From Candidatus Gottesmanbacteria bacterium (lineage in GTDB: Bacteria > Patescibacteria > Microgenomatia > 2-02-FULL-39-11): a stretch of DNA of 64,000 nucleotides. The notes under the pieces are model-generated. The model was not told where the DNA came from and made no database searches. It saw only the letters and a list, made by a program, of their open reading frames with translations. This document shows, piece after piece, positions 8,528 to 16,953 of the stretch. The position numbers were made by a program, and so were the translations under genes. Positions within the stretch are counted from its first letter, which is position 1; the number at the start of each line of letters is the position of its first letter. The DNA lies in NCBI GenBank assembly GCA_016186795.1, contig JACPKY010000002.1:135814-199813 (forward strand), read 5' to 3'.

Positions 8528-9387
8528 AAAAAATTCAATCCGCCAGCTGGCGGACAAAATTCAGAATTCAAAAAGGACAGGTAGTACTTCTCCTTGTCCT
8601 TATAACTGTTATTGGACTCACTATTGGATTATCTCTTATTTCTCGAACTGTAACAGACGTTCGAATTTCTTCACAAATTGAGCAATCAGGACGGGCTTTT
8701 TCCGCAGCGGAAGCGGGTATTGAGAGCGCTCTTCGGTCTGGAACATCCAACGTGACCAGCGGTAATGTATCACTTCCAGGCGCATCGGCATCGTATAGTG
8801 TTTCCCCTGTGAGTGTTTCGGCAGCAACTTCTTACCACCTTCCTTTGACAGCTACTGGAAAATCGCAGACGTTATGGTTGATGGCACACGATGACGCAAC
8901 AGGAGCGCTTGATGAATCGAATTATTACGATTTTACAAATGGTATTGACGTTTGTTGGGGCAGCGATTCTTCAACCGTTCCTGCCCTTCTTGTAACACTT
9001 TTTTATAAAGATAGCACAGGAGACTATTCAATCGCAAAAGCGGCATTTGATGCAAATGCATCAACGCGAGGTAATGGATTTTCTCCATTGAGTCTTAACG
9101 AAATCCCTCCAGGTACTTACTGCCAAGGGGGCTATTCATACCGTAAATCATTGACATATTCGGCGTTTGGTTTATCAGGGAGTCTCAAAGCAATTGCTCT
9201 TCGGATGAAACCATGGTACGCCGATACGAAGATAGGAGTTTTACCGGGAGCATCCCTTCCCACTCAAGGGAATGTGATAACATCATTAGGACAATCAGAA
9301 ACAGGTGTAGTGAGAAAGATTCAAGTTATCCAGGGATACTCAGCGTTACCGGAAGTGTTTGATTTTTCCTATTTTTCGGAAAACTAG
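8524..9387 (+). CDS. PilX-like pseudopilin/minor pilin
   Basis: A 287-aa protein. The short basic leader and KGQ|VVLLLVLITVIGLTIGLSLISRTVTDVRIS, followed by AFSAAEAGIESAL, match the N-terminus of PilX-type minor pilins: a type III signal-like junction, an N-terminal hydrophobic helix and the AAEAG motif. It starts within the stop of the giant surface protein (ATGA), so the two are translationally coupled. Codons 6-10 are supplied by a dispersed 16-bp palindrome (8539-8554), which appears to have inserted into the leader region without breaking the frame. Confidence 0.75.
   Translation: MKKIQSASWRTKFRIQKGQVVLLLVLITVIGLTIGLSLISRTVTDVRISSQIEQSGRAFSAAEAGIESALRSGTSNVTSGNVSLPGASASYSVSPVSVSAATSYHLPLTATGKSQTLWLMAHDDATGALDESNYYDFTNGIDVCWGSDSSTVPALLVTLFYKDSTGDYSIAKAAFDANASTRGNGFSPLSLNEIPPGTYCQGGYSYRKSLTYSAFGLSGSLKAIALRMKPWYADTKIGVLPGASLPTQGNVITSLGQSETGVVRKIQVIQGYSALPEVFDFSYFSEN
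8539..8554. repeat. 16-bp perfect palindrome TCCGCCAGCTGGCGGA, copy 1
   Basis: This perfect palindrome lies inside the 5' end of the PilX-like gene. An identical copy is present at 39243-39258 in an intergenic region, so it is a dispersed element rather than a coding coincidence. Confidence 0.8.
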
Positions 9388-9403
9388 AGAGAAATTATGC
9401 TTA

Positions 9404-9433
9404 TTGACAAAAAAGTTTCCTTTGTTTCATAAT
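9404..9433 (+). promoter_or_regulatory. Sigma70-type promoter
   Basis: TTGACA (9404-9409), an 18-nt spacer and CATAAT (9428-9433). A GGAGAAAG Shine-Dalgarno sequence follows at 9434-9441, 9 nt before the ATG at 9451, so this unit has a short leader with an SD, unlike the leaderless units nearby. Confidence 0.6.
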
Positions 9434-9450
9434 GGAGAAAGTAGATAGGT

Positions 9451-9858
9451 ATGAATAACAAAGTTCTTCTGGCAGCCGTTGTTATTTTAAGTATTCTTGG
9501 TATCGGGGGAGGATTGGTCTTAAACGCACGGAATAATTCGGTTTCATTGGAAACCTCAGGATCCAACGAGGGAAGAGATATTGACGCAAACCAAGTTATC
9601 AGTTCACCGACTATTAAACCCTCACCAACCATTCCAGTATTATCAAAATCTGTCAAAAGTATCGATAGCACAACTATTGTTATAACCGGAGCGTCAGGCG
9701 ATTTAAAGTTACCAAGAACTTCCCCAATTCTTAAATACTTTAAGAGGGTCGGTGGTAATCTTGTTGCAACAACTAGTGATGAAGTAAAAGTAGGTCAAAA
9801 CGTGACATATACGCTTGTTGTACCTGGCAAAGAAGCCCATCTGATTATTGAACAGTAA
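9451..9858 (+). CDS. Small signal-anchored protein of unknown function
   Basis: A 135-aa protein. Residues 4-23 are a hydrophobic anchor, followed by a P/S/T-rich linker (SSPTIKPSPTIPVL). The C-terminal domain of about 70 residues (GDLKLPRTSPILKYFKRVGGNLVATTSDEVKVGQNVTYTLV) looks beta-rich, with a GQNVTY phrase. It is probably an extracytoplasmic protein. It has its own promoter and SD and sits between the PilX-like and pilMNO genes, so a pilus role is possible but unproven. Confidence 0.6.
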   Translation: MNNKVLLAAVVILSILGIGGGLVLNARNNSVSLETSGSNEGRDIDANQVISSPTIKPSPTIPVLSKSVKSIDSTTIVITGASGDLKLPRTSPILKYFKRVGGNLVATTSDEVKVGQNVTYTLVVPGKEAHLIIEQ

Positions 9859-9988
9859 CTCTCCTCCGAATCTTCCACACTCAATTTTATACATCATTGA
9901 TCTTTCGTCATTTCGTGAAGTGTGGTAATTACCGTATTAAATCGGGATCAGTAAGAAGGGTGTACGCACCGAAAACGATTTACTGATA

Positions 9989-10017
9989 TTGACTTTGTTA
10001 CAGTTTAAATTCATACT
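9989..10017 (+). promoter_or_regulatory. Promoter for pilMNO
   Basis: TTGACT (9989-9994), a 17-nt spacer and CATACT (10012-10017). The predicted transcript starts about 25 nt before the ATG at 10050. The 190-bp gap before it (9859-9988) shows no other convincing feature. Confidence 0.5.
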
Positions 10018-10049
10018 AAAAGAAGTGTACATTTGTGCAAGTTCTGCCC

Positions 10050-11075
10050 ATGCATAAAGTTCTTCTTGGACTTGATATTGGAACAAATTCAATTAAAGCA
10101 GTTCAGATTGCTAGAGAAAAAAGCGGGAAACACCTTCTTGCAGCTGGATATATAGCCACCTCTGCCAAAGCTCTCGCATCTCTCACAACCGGCGATGAGC
10201 AGGAATTGGCAAGTACGATTAATCGCCTCGTTCATGACATGAAAATTTCAACGGAGGATGTTTCCGCCTCTCTCCCCTCTTCAAAAGTCATAACCCGGGT
10301 GATTGAAGTGCCCATGATGAAAGACGAAGAACTTACCTCGAGTATTCAATGGGAAGCAGAGCAGTATATTCCCTTGCCACTTTCAAGCGTAAAACTTGAT
10401 TATGCTGTTATCGGTAATAATACAGAAAATACCAAGATGAAAATCCTGCTTGTCGCAGCTCCTATTACCATCATTGAAAAATACATGCGGGTTATTACAC
10501 TTGCAGGACTCAATCCGGTTGCGCTTGAAACAGAAATTCTTGCCTCATCAAGATGTATTGTCGAAAGCTATCAAACGCTTGAAAACGTTTTAATTCTTTC
10601 ATTCGGTGCGACATCCTCCGAAATTGCTTTGACGTATAATAGAACACTTATTTACGCACGGTCACTCCCTATTGGCGGAAATACTTTGACGAAAGCCATA
10701 ACAGAAGAGTTGGGATTTGAAATAGCTCAAGCTGAAGAATATAAAAAAACGTATGGGTTAGAAGAGGATAAGCTGGAAGGGAAAGTATACAAGACGCTTG
10801 AACCATTTTTTAAATCGGTGTTAACTGAGATTGAGAAGACTCTTGCATATTTTAAAGAGCAGTACCCGAAAGACGAGATTAAATCAGTTATTGCGTGCGG
10901 GGGAGGGGCAAAGCTTCCTGGTCTTGTTCTTGCAATAACGAAAAATTTCGGTATTGATTCGCAATTGTGCAATCCTTTTTTAAATCTTTCCGTTGATCCG
11001 AATATTTTACCAATTCTAACTCCGGATATGTCCATGTACACCGTTGCTGTTGGGTTGGGTTTGAAAGAGGATTGA
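10050..11075 (+). CDS. pilM: Type IV pilus assembly ATPase-like protein PilM
   Basis: 341 aa from the ATG at 10050; an in-frame GTG at 10035 would add five residues. The actin-like fold is recognisable from LLGLDIGTNSIKAVQI (phosphate-1), VLILSFGATSSEIAL (phosphate-2) and SVIACGGGAKLPGL (adenosine motif). EVPMMKDEELTSSIQWEAEQYIP is a PilM signature. PilM binds the PilN N-terminus on the cytoplasmic side of the pilus alignment complex. It is followed immediately by pilN and pilO. Confidence 0.9.
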   Translation: MHKVLLGLDIGTNSIKAVQIAREKSGKHLLAAGYIATSAKALASLTTGDEQELASTINRLVHDMKISTEDVSASLPSSKVITRVIEVPMMKDEELTSSIQWEAEQYIPLPLSSVKLDYAVIGNNTENTKMKILLVAAPITIIEKYMRVITLAGLNPVALETEILASSRCIVESYQTLENVLILSFGATSSEIALTYNRTLIYARSLPIGGNTLTKAITEELGFEIAQAEEYKKTYGLEEDKLEGKVYKTLEPFFKSVLTEIEKTLAYFKEQYPKDEIKSVIACGGGAKLPGLVLAITKNFGIDSQLCNPFLNLSVDPNILPILTPDMSMYTVAVGLGLKED

Positions 11076-11080
11076 TCTTT

Positions 11081-11638
11081 ATGGCAAAGCGATCTGTCAA
11101 CCTTATAATCTCGAAAAGGGATTTTTCCGAAACAGCAGAAAAATTGAAGCGAATTACGACAATTACCGCAGGCATAAGTATTGTCCTTTTTCTACTTCTT
11201 TTTGCTCTCTCAGTATGGTATGTCCGAACAAATACCGATAAATTTACCCAAATGAAACAAGAGTTAGACCAGGTTGAGAAAAAAGTCGCAGCCAAGAAAC
11301 AAGCTGAAGGACTGTATGTTTTGACATCGCAACGACTTTCTGTATTGGAGAAATTACTTGCACAAACGAGTCCGTACGACGGGCTTATCGGCAATATTGC
11401 CGGACTTTCGACAGAAGGAATATCGATAACTTCCGTCACTGCCGATAGTCGAGGGAACTTGTCAATTTCAATTCTCGCATCCTCCTCTGCCTCTCTTGAT
11501 GCTTTTATTACGTCTTTACTATACGCTGAGCAAGAAAAAAGGCTATCAAAGATTTTTGCCCAAGGGATTCTTCGACACGAAGAAGGTGATTATTCCCTAA
11601 CACTTTTGTTTCATGGTGAGAAAAATTTATACCAATGA
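11081..11638 (+). CDS. pilN: PilN-like type IV pilus inner-membrane protein
   Basis: 185 aa from the ATG at 11081, which has AGAGG about 10 nt upstream; the in-frame TTG at 11072 lies too close to that site. The cytoplasmic N-terminus (SVNLIISKRD, cf. the INLLP motif) is followed by one transmembrane helix (about residues 27-48), a coiled coil (KFTQMKQELDQVEKKVAAKKQAE) and a ferredoxin-like periplasmic domain. It bridges PilM and PilO and overlaps pilO by 4 nt. Confidence 0.8.
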   Translation: MAKRSVNLIISKRDFSETAEKLKRITTITAGISIVLFLLLFALSVWYVRTNTDKFTQMKQELDQVEKKVAAKKQAEGLYVLTSQRLSVLEKLLAQTSPYDGLIGNIAGLSTEGISITSVTADSRGNLSISILASSSASLDAFITSLLYAEQEKRLSKIFAQGILRHEEGDYSLTLLFHGEKNLYQ

Positions 11639-12369
11639 GTAAACGGAATCAGATTACAAAATACATCAAATTTTACGAAGTGACGATCGCTTCCACTATT
11701 GTCATTCTGATGGTTATACTCTCAGCATATTTTTTCCTTCTTCCCAATCTGTGGCATGCTACGTTTATTTATGATCAGCAAAAACATGTCACCGAAAAAC
11801 TTACAGTTGTCCGGCAGAAAGACTCGCAACTTTCAAATCTGGATGTCGACGTATACAAGAATGCTCTGTTACAGTTAGGAAAGGTACTGCCAGAATCGCG
11901 AGATTACGTCTCGTTTTTTACGACATTTGATTCGCTTGAAAAGTCAACCGGTGTACAGATTACAAAAACCGATTTCCAGTTAGGACTTTTGTCTACTCAA
12001 TCTGGGAGGCTTTCCAAGCCCCTTAACGCCCCTGCGTATATCATTCCTATCACAATGGAAGTCGCAGGTACCCAACAGTCACTTCCCCTCTTTTTTTCCC
12101 AATTGCAAGGGTTAACTGGGCGACTCATAAATATTTTGGGGGTACGATGGAATATCAAACAAGATGAGGAAGAGATGCACGTCGTCATAAACGGAGAAGC
12201 ATATTTCTATCCGCTTCCAAGCCAACTCGGAGGAGTCGATGTTCCTTTGCCGAAGCTAACAAAGCAGCAGGAAGAGTTTTTGATTACTGCTTCGGAGTTA
12301 CGAAGTGAGGATAGGACCCAAGACGACGATTTTTCTACAATAGAGGTTGGAATTAAGAGTCTTTTCTAG
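11635..12369 (+). CDS. pilO: PilO-like type IV pilus inner-membrane protein
   Basis: A 244-aa protein with a transmembrane helix at about residues 16-38, a coiled coil (DQQKHVTEKLTVVRQKDSQLSNLD), and a domain with LPESRDYVSFFTTFDSLEKSTGVQITKTDF and ITMEVAGTQQSLPLFFSQLQ, matching PilO. It starts by ATGA overlap with pilN and converges on trmD with a 4-nt overlap. The pilus ATPases and platform protein are not in the window. Confidence 0.8.
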   Translation: MSKRNQITKYIKFYEVTIASTIVILMVILSAYFFLLPNLWHATFIYDQQKHVTEKLTVVRQKDSQLSNLDVDVYKNALLQLGKVLPESRDYVSFFTTFDSLEKSTGVQITKTDFQLGLLSTQSGRLSKPLNAPAYIIPITMEVAGTQQSLPLFFSQLQGLTGRLINILGVRWNIKQDEEEMHVVINGEAYFYPLPSQLGGVDVPLPKLTKQQEEFLITASELRSEDRTQDDDFSTIEVGIKSLF

Positions 12370-13022
12370 GATGATTTCTCTCCCCGAAATCCTGCTTTCC
12401 ATGCAGCGATTTTTTTCGGGTCTCCACTCAAAAGCACACGTGGAACCCTCATCTTTTTATACACCTTTGGTCGAGTATACTGGGGAGGTTCGTAAAGATA
12501 GTGCCCGCTAAATGATTCATAGACTGTTGCATCTGGTTTTGACAAAACGTTTGGAAGTAAGCGAACGATACAGTCTGTGACAACCAACGCAGGTATTTCT
12601 CCCCCCGTCAGGATATATCTTCCGATTGAGATCGATTCATCAACAAGAGTGGTAACTCGCCAGTCAACGCCCTCATAATGTCCGCATATAAGAATAATAT
12701 GGTCAAATCGAAGGGTGGAGTATGCTTTCTTTTGCGTAAATATACCTGCCCTCGGATCTAGAAGAATTACCCGTGTCTTTTGCTTTTTAAAAACGCGTCT
12801 TATGCTTTGCAATGCACGGTCTACAATATCTACCCGAATTACCATCCCCGTACCTCCGCCGTACGGCCGATCATCCACCGATCTATGTTTATCAGTGGCA
12901 AAATCTCTCATGTCAACGATATCGATGGAAACATATTTTTCCTTTAAGGCTCTTCCAAGAATTGAGGAGTGGAGAAATGGGGTGAATACATCGGGGAAAA
13001 GTGTCAGTATGGTAATCTTCAC
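12366..13022 (-). CDS. trmD: tRNA (guanine-37-N1)-methyltransferase
   Basis: A 218-aa SPOUT methyltransferase. Visible motifs are MKITILTLFPDVF at the N-terminus, DDRPYGGGTGMV, LICGHYEGVDWRV, SIGRYILTGGEIPALV (trefoil-knot AdoMet site) and PQYTRPKVYKKMRVP near the end. It methylates G37 of tRNAs reading CNN codons and prevents frameshifting. It is the last gene of the operon after rpsP-khpA, the standard bacterial neighbourhood, and overlaps khpA by 4 nt. Confidence 0.95.
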   Translation of the reverse strand: MKITILTLFPDVFTPFLHSSILGRALKEKYVSIDIVDMRDFATDKHRSVDDRPYGGGTGMVIRVDIVDRALQSIRRVFKKQKTRVILLDPRAGIFTQKKAYSTLRFDHIILICGHYEGVDWRVTTLVDESISIGRYILTGGEIPALVVTDCIVRLLPNVLSKPDATVYESFSGHYLYEPPQYTRPKVYKKMRVPRVLLSGDPKKIAAWKAGFRGEKSS

Positions 13023-13261
13023 AGGGGATTTTGAGATAGTTCAACTCGGACTTGATGTCCATGTTTTATCGCTAAAATCTTTGCTAAATTTCTTATCGCC
13101 TGGATTATTTTTCCTTCCTTGCCGATAACTTTTCCCATATCTTCCGGATTTGTTGTAATGGTGTAGTTATACATATTTTCGCTTACCATCCGTTCTTCAA
13201 CATGAATGTCATCCGGATGATCGACGATAGCTTTTATGACAAATTTGAGAAGTTCATTCAT
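13019..13261 (-). CDS. khpA: KH-domain RNA-binding protein KhpA (YlqC)
   Basis: 80 aa from MNELLKFVIKAIVDHPDD. The single KH domain has the GKVIGKEGKIIQAI (GxxG) RNA-binding loop. The family binds RNA, usually as a dimer with KhpB/Jag. It is placed between rpsP and trmD as in many bacteria. An upstream in-frame extension to 13321 would overlap rpsP and is rejected because the family starts at MNEL. Confidence 0.9.
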   Translation of the reverse strand: MNELLKFVIKAIVDHPDDIHVEERMVSENMYNYTITTNPEDMGKVIGKEGKIIQAIRNLAKILAIKHGHQVRVELSQNPL

Positions 13262-13263
13262 TT

Positions 13264-13494
13264 TTACCAATTGAGTAATTTTCGAATTGAATCGGTTGGA
13301 GTTGCACCCTTTTTCTTCCATGAATCTATTTTTTCCTTCATAACTATAAGTTTTGGGGGCTGTACTTGCGGATCATAGGTTCCAAGTATTTCGAGCGCCT
13401 TTCCGTTTCTTCGTACCGATTCATCCGCTGCTACAATTCGGTAAAACGGTCGATTTTTTCTCCCCAATCGTTGAAGTCGAATCTTTACTGCCAT
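13264..13494 (-). CDS. rpsP: 30S ribosomal protein S16
   Basis: A 76-aa protein starting MAVKIRLQRLGRKNRPFYRIVAADE, with the S16 motifs RRNGKALEILGTYDP and WKKKGATPTDSIRKLL. The length is near the family's usual 75-90. It lies 2 nt before khpA within the rnc-rpsP-khpA-trmD cluster. Confidence 0.97.
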   Translation of the reverse strand: MAVKIRLQRLGRKNRPFYRIVAADESVRRNGKALEILGTYDPQVQPPKLIVMKEKIDSWKKKGATPTDSIRKLLNW

Positions 13495-13508
13495 AGACTG
13501 GTATTATA

Positions 13509-14210
13509 TTATTTTTTCGTCCACTTCTCAAGCGCCGAATGTGCTGCAGACATTTCAGCTTCTTGTTTACTTTTCCCCTTTCCTTTTCCCCATAGTGTTG
13601 TTTCGACATACACGCCGACAGTAAATTCTTTTGCATGATCAGGTCCTTCTTCTTTCACTACCTTATAATTCGGGGAAACTCGTGTTTCTTCTTGGACAAG
13701 TTCTTGAAACTCACTTTTCGCATCTTTGTAGGTTCGCTCTTCTATGATTTTTGGAAGAAGCCGGAAAAGATGAGTTTCTAGAATTTTCTTGACTGGCGAA
13801 ATTCCTTGATCTAAAAAGATAGTCCCTAAGAGTGCTTCGAATGTATCTGCAAGAAGGGATGGATTATTTCTTCCTCCGCCTTCCTCTTCACCGCGAGAGA
13901 GATACAGTAATGTACCCAGATCGAGGTTTTTTGCAAGATCGGCTAAAGTTTTTGTTTTTACAACTGATGATCTGAGGTTTGTCAATTCTCCCTCGGAAAG
14001 ATCGGGATATTTCTCATACAAATATGAGGATACGAGAAACGATAGGATACTATCTCCCAAAAACTCAAGTCGCTCATTTGACTGTTGGGATTTTTTCGAT
14101 TCGTTAAGAGATGACCTATGGATAAATGCCTGATCGATAAGGTTGATGTTTTTGAACTCGATATCAATTTTTTGAGATAACGCTTCATATTTTTTGGTAA
14201 GGGTATTCAT
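13509..14210 (-). CDS. rnc: Ribonuclease III
   Basis: A 233-aa protein. The catalytic domain carries the signature NERLEFLGDSILSFLVSSYLY and the second acidic site in LLADTFEALLGTIFLDQG. The C-terminal dsRBD spans about residues 158-230 (DAKSEFQELVQEE ... GKGKSKQEAEMSAAHSAL). It processes rRNA precursors and other double-stranded RNA. It lies 5 nt after nusB in the operon. Confidence 0.95.
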   Translation of the reverse strand: MNTLTKKYEALSQKIDIEFKNINLIDQAFIHRSSLNESKKSQQSNERLEFLGDSILSFLVSSYLYEKYPDLSEGELTNLRSSVVKTKTLADLAKNLDLGTLLYLSRGEEEGGGRNNPSLLADTFEALLGTIFLDQGISPVKKILETHLFRLLPKIIEERTYKDAKSEFQELVQEETRVSPNYKVVKEEGPDHAKEFTVGVYVETTLWGKGKGKSKQEAEMSAAHSALEKWTKK

Positions 14211-14215
14211 ACAGA

Positions 14216-14587
14216 CTAATCCTTCTCCTTTTCACGCCTTTTTAAAAGGGTTCCTAACACTCCATTGATAAATGATGGGCTTCCATCTCCTCCAAACTCT
14301 TTCCCGAGTTCAACTGCCTCGTCAATAATTACTTTTTCTGGCTCTTTTTTCTCAAACAGCAACTCGTAGATTGCTAGCCGAAGAATGGCAACATCGATTT
14401 TTGCGATTTTTTCAAGGGGAAATTGTGGGGCGGATGATTCGATAAGAGTATCAATATTCGGTTGAACGCTGTAAATGGGTAAAAGAAGTGGATCAGTATG
14501 GGTATTTTTTGATTGGAAACTTTCTGCAAACAGTGCTTGAACAATTTGAACTCGTTTAAGATGTCTTGGGTCATTCACCTTTTTCAT
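14216..14587 (-). CDS. nusB: Transcription antitermination factor NusB
   Basis: A 123-aa helical protein. PRHLKRVQIVQALFAESF is the N-terminal arginine-rich RNA-binding helix, and LEKIAKIDVAILRLAIYELLF, VIIDEAVELGKEFGGDGSPSFINGVLG is the diagnostic NusB C-terminus. It functions with NusA/E/G in rRNA antitermination and lies between rpmF and rnc. Confidence 0.93.
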   Translation of the reverse strand: MKKVNDPRHLKRVQIVQALFAESFQSKNTHTDPLLLPIYSVQPNIDTLIESSAPQFPLEKIAKIDVAILRLAIYELLFEKKEPEKVIIDEAVELGKEFGGDGSPSFINGVLGTLLKRREKEKD

Positions 14588-14616
14588 GTTGGATGGAGGA
14601 AGAAGAGCAAGTTACA

Positions 14617-14775
14617 TCACTTATAAAATCCGCATTTCGGACAGATACGGTGCGGAAGTTTTTTTGTGCCACACTTTGGACATACCTGCAGCTCTCGTAA
14701 GGAGCGTTTCAGCGCAACTCTTTCACGCTTTCCTGATCGTCTTGATGAATGTCGTCTCTTTGGGAGTGGTGCCAT
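14617..14775 (-). CDS. rpmF: 50S ribosomal protein L32
   Basis: A 52-aa protein read directly from the minus strand: it starts MAPLPKRRHSSRRSGKRER and contains two CxxC knuckles (VCPKCG and ICPKCG), so it is the zinc-binding C+ form of L32. It sits 8 nt after recG and 29 nt before nusB. It is easily missed because of its size; the start, length and motifs all fit the family. Confidence 0.95.
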   Translation of the reverse strand: MAPLPKRRHSSRRSGKRERVALKRSLRELQVCPKCGTKKLPHRICPKCGFYK

Positions 14776-14783
14776 AGTTTATC

Positions 14784-16826
14784 CTAATCTGGCGCTATTT
14801 CTTCTATTGTATCTTCTAGAGTTTTCTTTCGCAAGAGGGGAAAACGAGAAAGGAGAGGGTCGCGCGTTAGAAGTTCCCCTACAGATTCGCGAGCTTTTTG
14901 GAGAAGGTCAACATCTGCAATCGTTGCGATGGTAAGCCCAAGGTGACCGTGTTGTTTCAAACCAAAAATTTCCCCACTTCCACGAAGTTGCATATCAAGC
15001 TCAGCAAGCTTCGGCCCATATGAATACTGGGTAAGATATGTAAGTCGCTTCATTGCAATAATGGATGATCCGTAAGTAAAAAGAAGACAATATGATTGGG
15101 TACTACCTCTTCCGACTCTCCCACGAAGTTGGTGAAGTTGTGAAAGACCAAATCGTTCCGCTCCCTCAATGAGAATGATTGTAGCCGTTGGAATATCAAT
15201 TCCGACCTCAATGATAGGTGTAGAAACCAGTATATTATACTTTCCCTTTCGAAAAGCCGAAAGAACCTCACTTCTCTTTTTTTCATTCAGGCCACCATGT
15301 AAAAGACCAAGAGAAAATTCAGGAAAAACATGAGTGCGTAACCGTTCAAATTCTGCCTTTGCCGCTTTGACTTCAGTCATCGTTTGTGATTCCTCAATGA
15401 AGGGACAGACAATAAAAACTCGATTCCCCCCCTTGCTTTCGTGGATATGGTTTCTTATCCATGCATATGCGTTCTCACGCTTATGGGGAGGAACTACCCA
15501 TGTTTTGACCGGACTTCTTCCGTGCGGCAATTCCTCAAGAAACGAAACGTCAAGGTCGGCAAAAAGGGTAAGGGCAATTGTTCGAGGTATAGGAGTTGCC
15601 GTCATCGAAAGGAGATGAGGGTAAGTCCCCTTTAACCGCAGTATTGCCCGTTGTCGGACACCGAAGCGCTGCTGTTCATCGATAACAGCAAGACCCAGAT
15701 GTTTTAGTTCAAGAGATTGTGATAAGAGGGCATGCGTACCGACGAAAATGGAAGCGGTCCGAGAGACTGATTTTTTTGTTTCAGCAGTTACCAACTCGAT
15801 ACGTTTTATAAAAGTACCCAGAACCTGTTGAATTGTTTTGTAATGTTGCTTGGCTAGAATTTCCGTCGGTGCTAGAAGTATCGATTGGAATCCGGAAAGG
15901 AACGCTACATACATTGCAATTGCTGCAACAACTGTTTTTCCGCTCCCAACATCACCAACCAAGAGCCGGTTCATTGGGCGCGTTTTTGAAAGATCCGCAA
16001 ATATTTCCCGCAGAACTCGTCTTTGCGAATTTGTAAGTGTAAAGGGAAGATCTCTCTCAACCTGTTTTATTTTAGCAAGATGATCATTTACAAAAAGAGG
16101 TTGGGAAACTTGTTCCTTTTCCCATAGTTTTCTTCGAACGGCTGCGCGAAGTTGTACAAAGAATAATTCGTCAAAAGCAAGGCGCCTTCGGCCGATACGG
16201 GCTTCCTCTCCGTTTTTAGGAAAATGAATCATCTCAAGGGCTCTTTTTTGTGGTACGAGGGAATATTTTTGAATAATATTTTGAGGGAGTGGATCCTCTA
16301 CCAACAGTGGAAATTTTGAAAGGAGTGAAAATATTCGCGACCTAAGCCATTTTGAACTAACAGATGCTGTTTCAGGATAAACTGGAACGAATCGTGCCGT
16401 ATGGAGTGGTTGAATTTTTTCCTTCTGCATCTCGTAGGATGGTGATTCAAAAATCAATTTTGAAGCAAATGATGATACAACTCCCGAGAGGATAATGGTC
16501 GTTTCGGGCTTAAGAATGTTGGTTAAGAACGGCTGGTTGTACCAGATGACATCAATACTACCTGTTGAATCCGATACAATGGCTTTTTGGATTTTTTTCC
16601 TCGATTTCGTATAGACATTTTCAATTTTTTTGACAGTTCCAACTACCGAAACGCGTTCTCCTTCTTGCAGTTTCTCAATTGTGGAAATAAGTGAAAAGTC
16701 ATCGTATCGGAATGGGAGGTGGTAGAGAAGGTCTCCGATTGTTGTAATCCCCAACTTTTTCAATCGGTTTTGATACGCAGGTCCAATCATCACCAGCTTT
16801 TCAACAGGGGTTTCGATAGTAAACAT
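14784..16826 (-). CDS. recG: ATP-dependent DNA helicase RecG
   Basis: A 680-aa protein. The N-terminal wedge/OB domain (LKKLGITTIGDLLYHLPFRYDD, GERVSVVGTVKKIE) is followed by helicase motifs GDVGSGKT (Walker A), DEQQRFGVRQR (motif II, typical of RecG), SMTATPIPRT, IIEVGIDIPTATIILIE and QLHQLRGRVGRG. It remodels stalled replication forks and Holliday junctions. The length is near normal for RecG. Confidence 0.96.
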   Translation of the reverse strand: MFTIETPVEKLVMIGPAYQNRLKKLGITTIGDLLYHLPFRYDDFSLISTIEKLQEGERVSVVGTVKKIENVYTKSRKKIQKAIVSDSTGSIDVIWYNQPFLTNILKPETTIILSGVVSSFASKLIFESPSYEMQKEKIQPLHTARFVPVYPETASVSSKWLRSRIFSLLSKFPLLVEDPLPQNIIQKYSLVPQKRALEMIHFPKNGEEARIGRRRLAFDELFFVQLRAAVRRKLWEKEQVSQPLFVNDHLAKIKQVERDLPFTLTNSQRRVLREIFADLSKTRPMNRLLVGDVGSGKTVVAAIAMYVAFLSGFQSILLAPTEILAKQHYKTIQQVLGTFIKRIELVTAETKKSVSRTASIFVGTHALLSQSLELKHLGLAVIDEQQRFGVRQRAILRLKGTYPHLLSMTATPIPRTIALTLFADLDVSFLEELPHGRSPVKTWVVPPHKRENAYAWIRNHIHESKGGNRVFIVCPFIEESQTMTEVKAAKAEFERLRTHVFPEFSLGLLHGGLNEKKRSEVLSAFRKGKYNILVSTPIIEVGIDIPTATIILIEGAERFGLSQLHQLRGRVGRGSTQSYCLLFTYGSSIIAMKRLTYLTQYSYGPKLAELDMQLRGSGEIFGLKQHGHLGLTIATIADVDLLQKARESVGELLTRDPLLSRFPLLRKKTLEDTIEEIAPD

Positions 16827-16830
16827 ACCG

Positions 16831-16932
16831 TTACAACAGAAAAAGTGGTGCTAGAGAGGTTGCAACAAGCGCCAGAGAGGAAATAATGACAATAATTTTC
16901 CAGATGTTTTTGTGACGACGGAAAATATTCAT
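16831..16932 (-). CDS. 33-aa small membrane protein
   Basis: An ATG-to-TAA frame between tyrS and recG encodes a basic start (MNIFRRHKNIWK) and one hydrophobic helix (IIVIISSLALVATSLAPLFLL). It is co-directional, 4 nt from recG and 21 nt after tyrS. The topology (positive-inside N-terminus and one helix) is typical of real small membrane proteins, but no family is known and no Shine-Dalgarno is obvious. It could be non-coding spacer. Confidence 0.45.
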   Translation of the reverse strand: MNIFRRHKNIWKIIVIISSLALVATSLAPLFLL

Positions 16933-16953
16933 AAAAATTATTAAGAATGAGCT

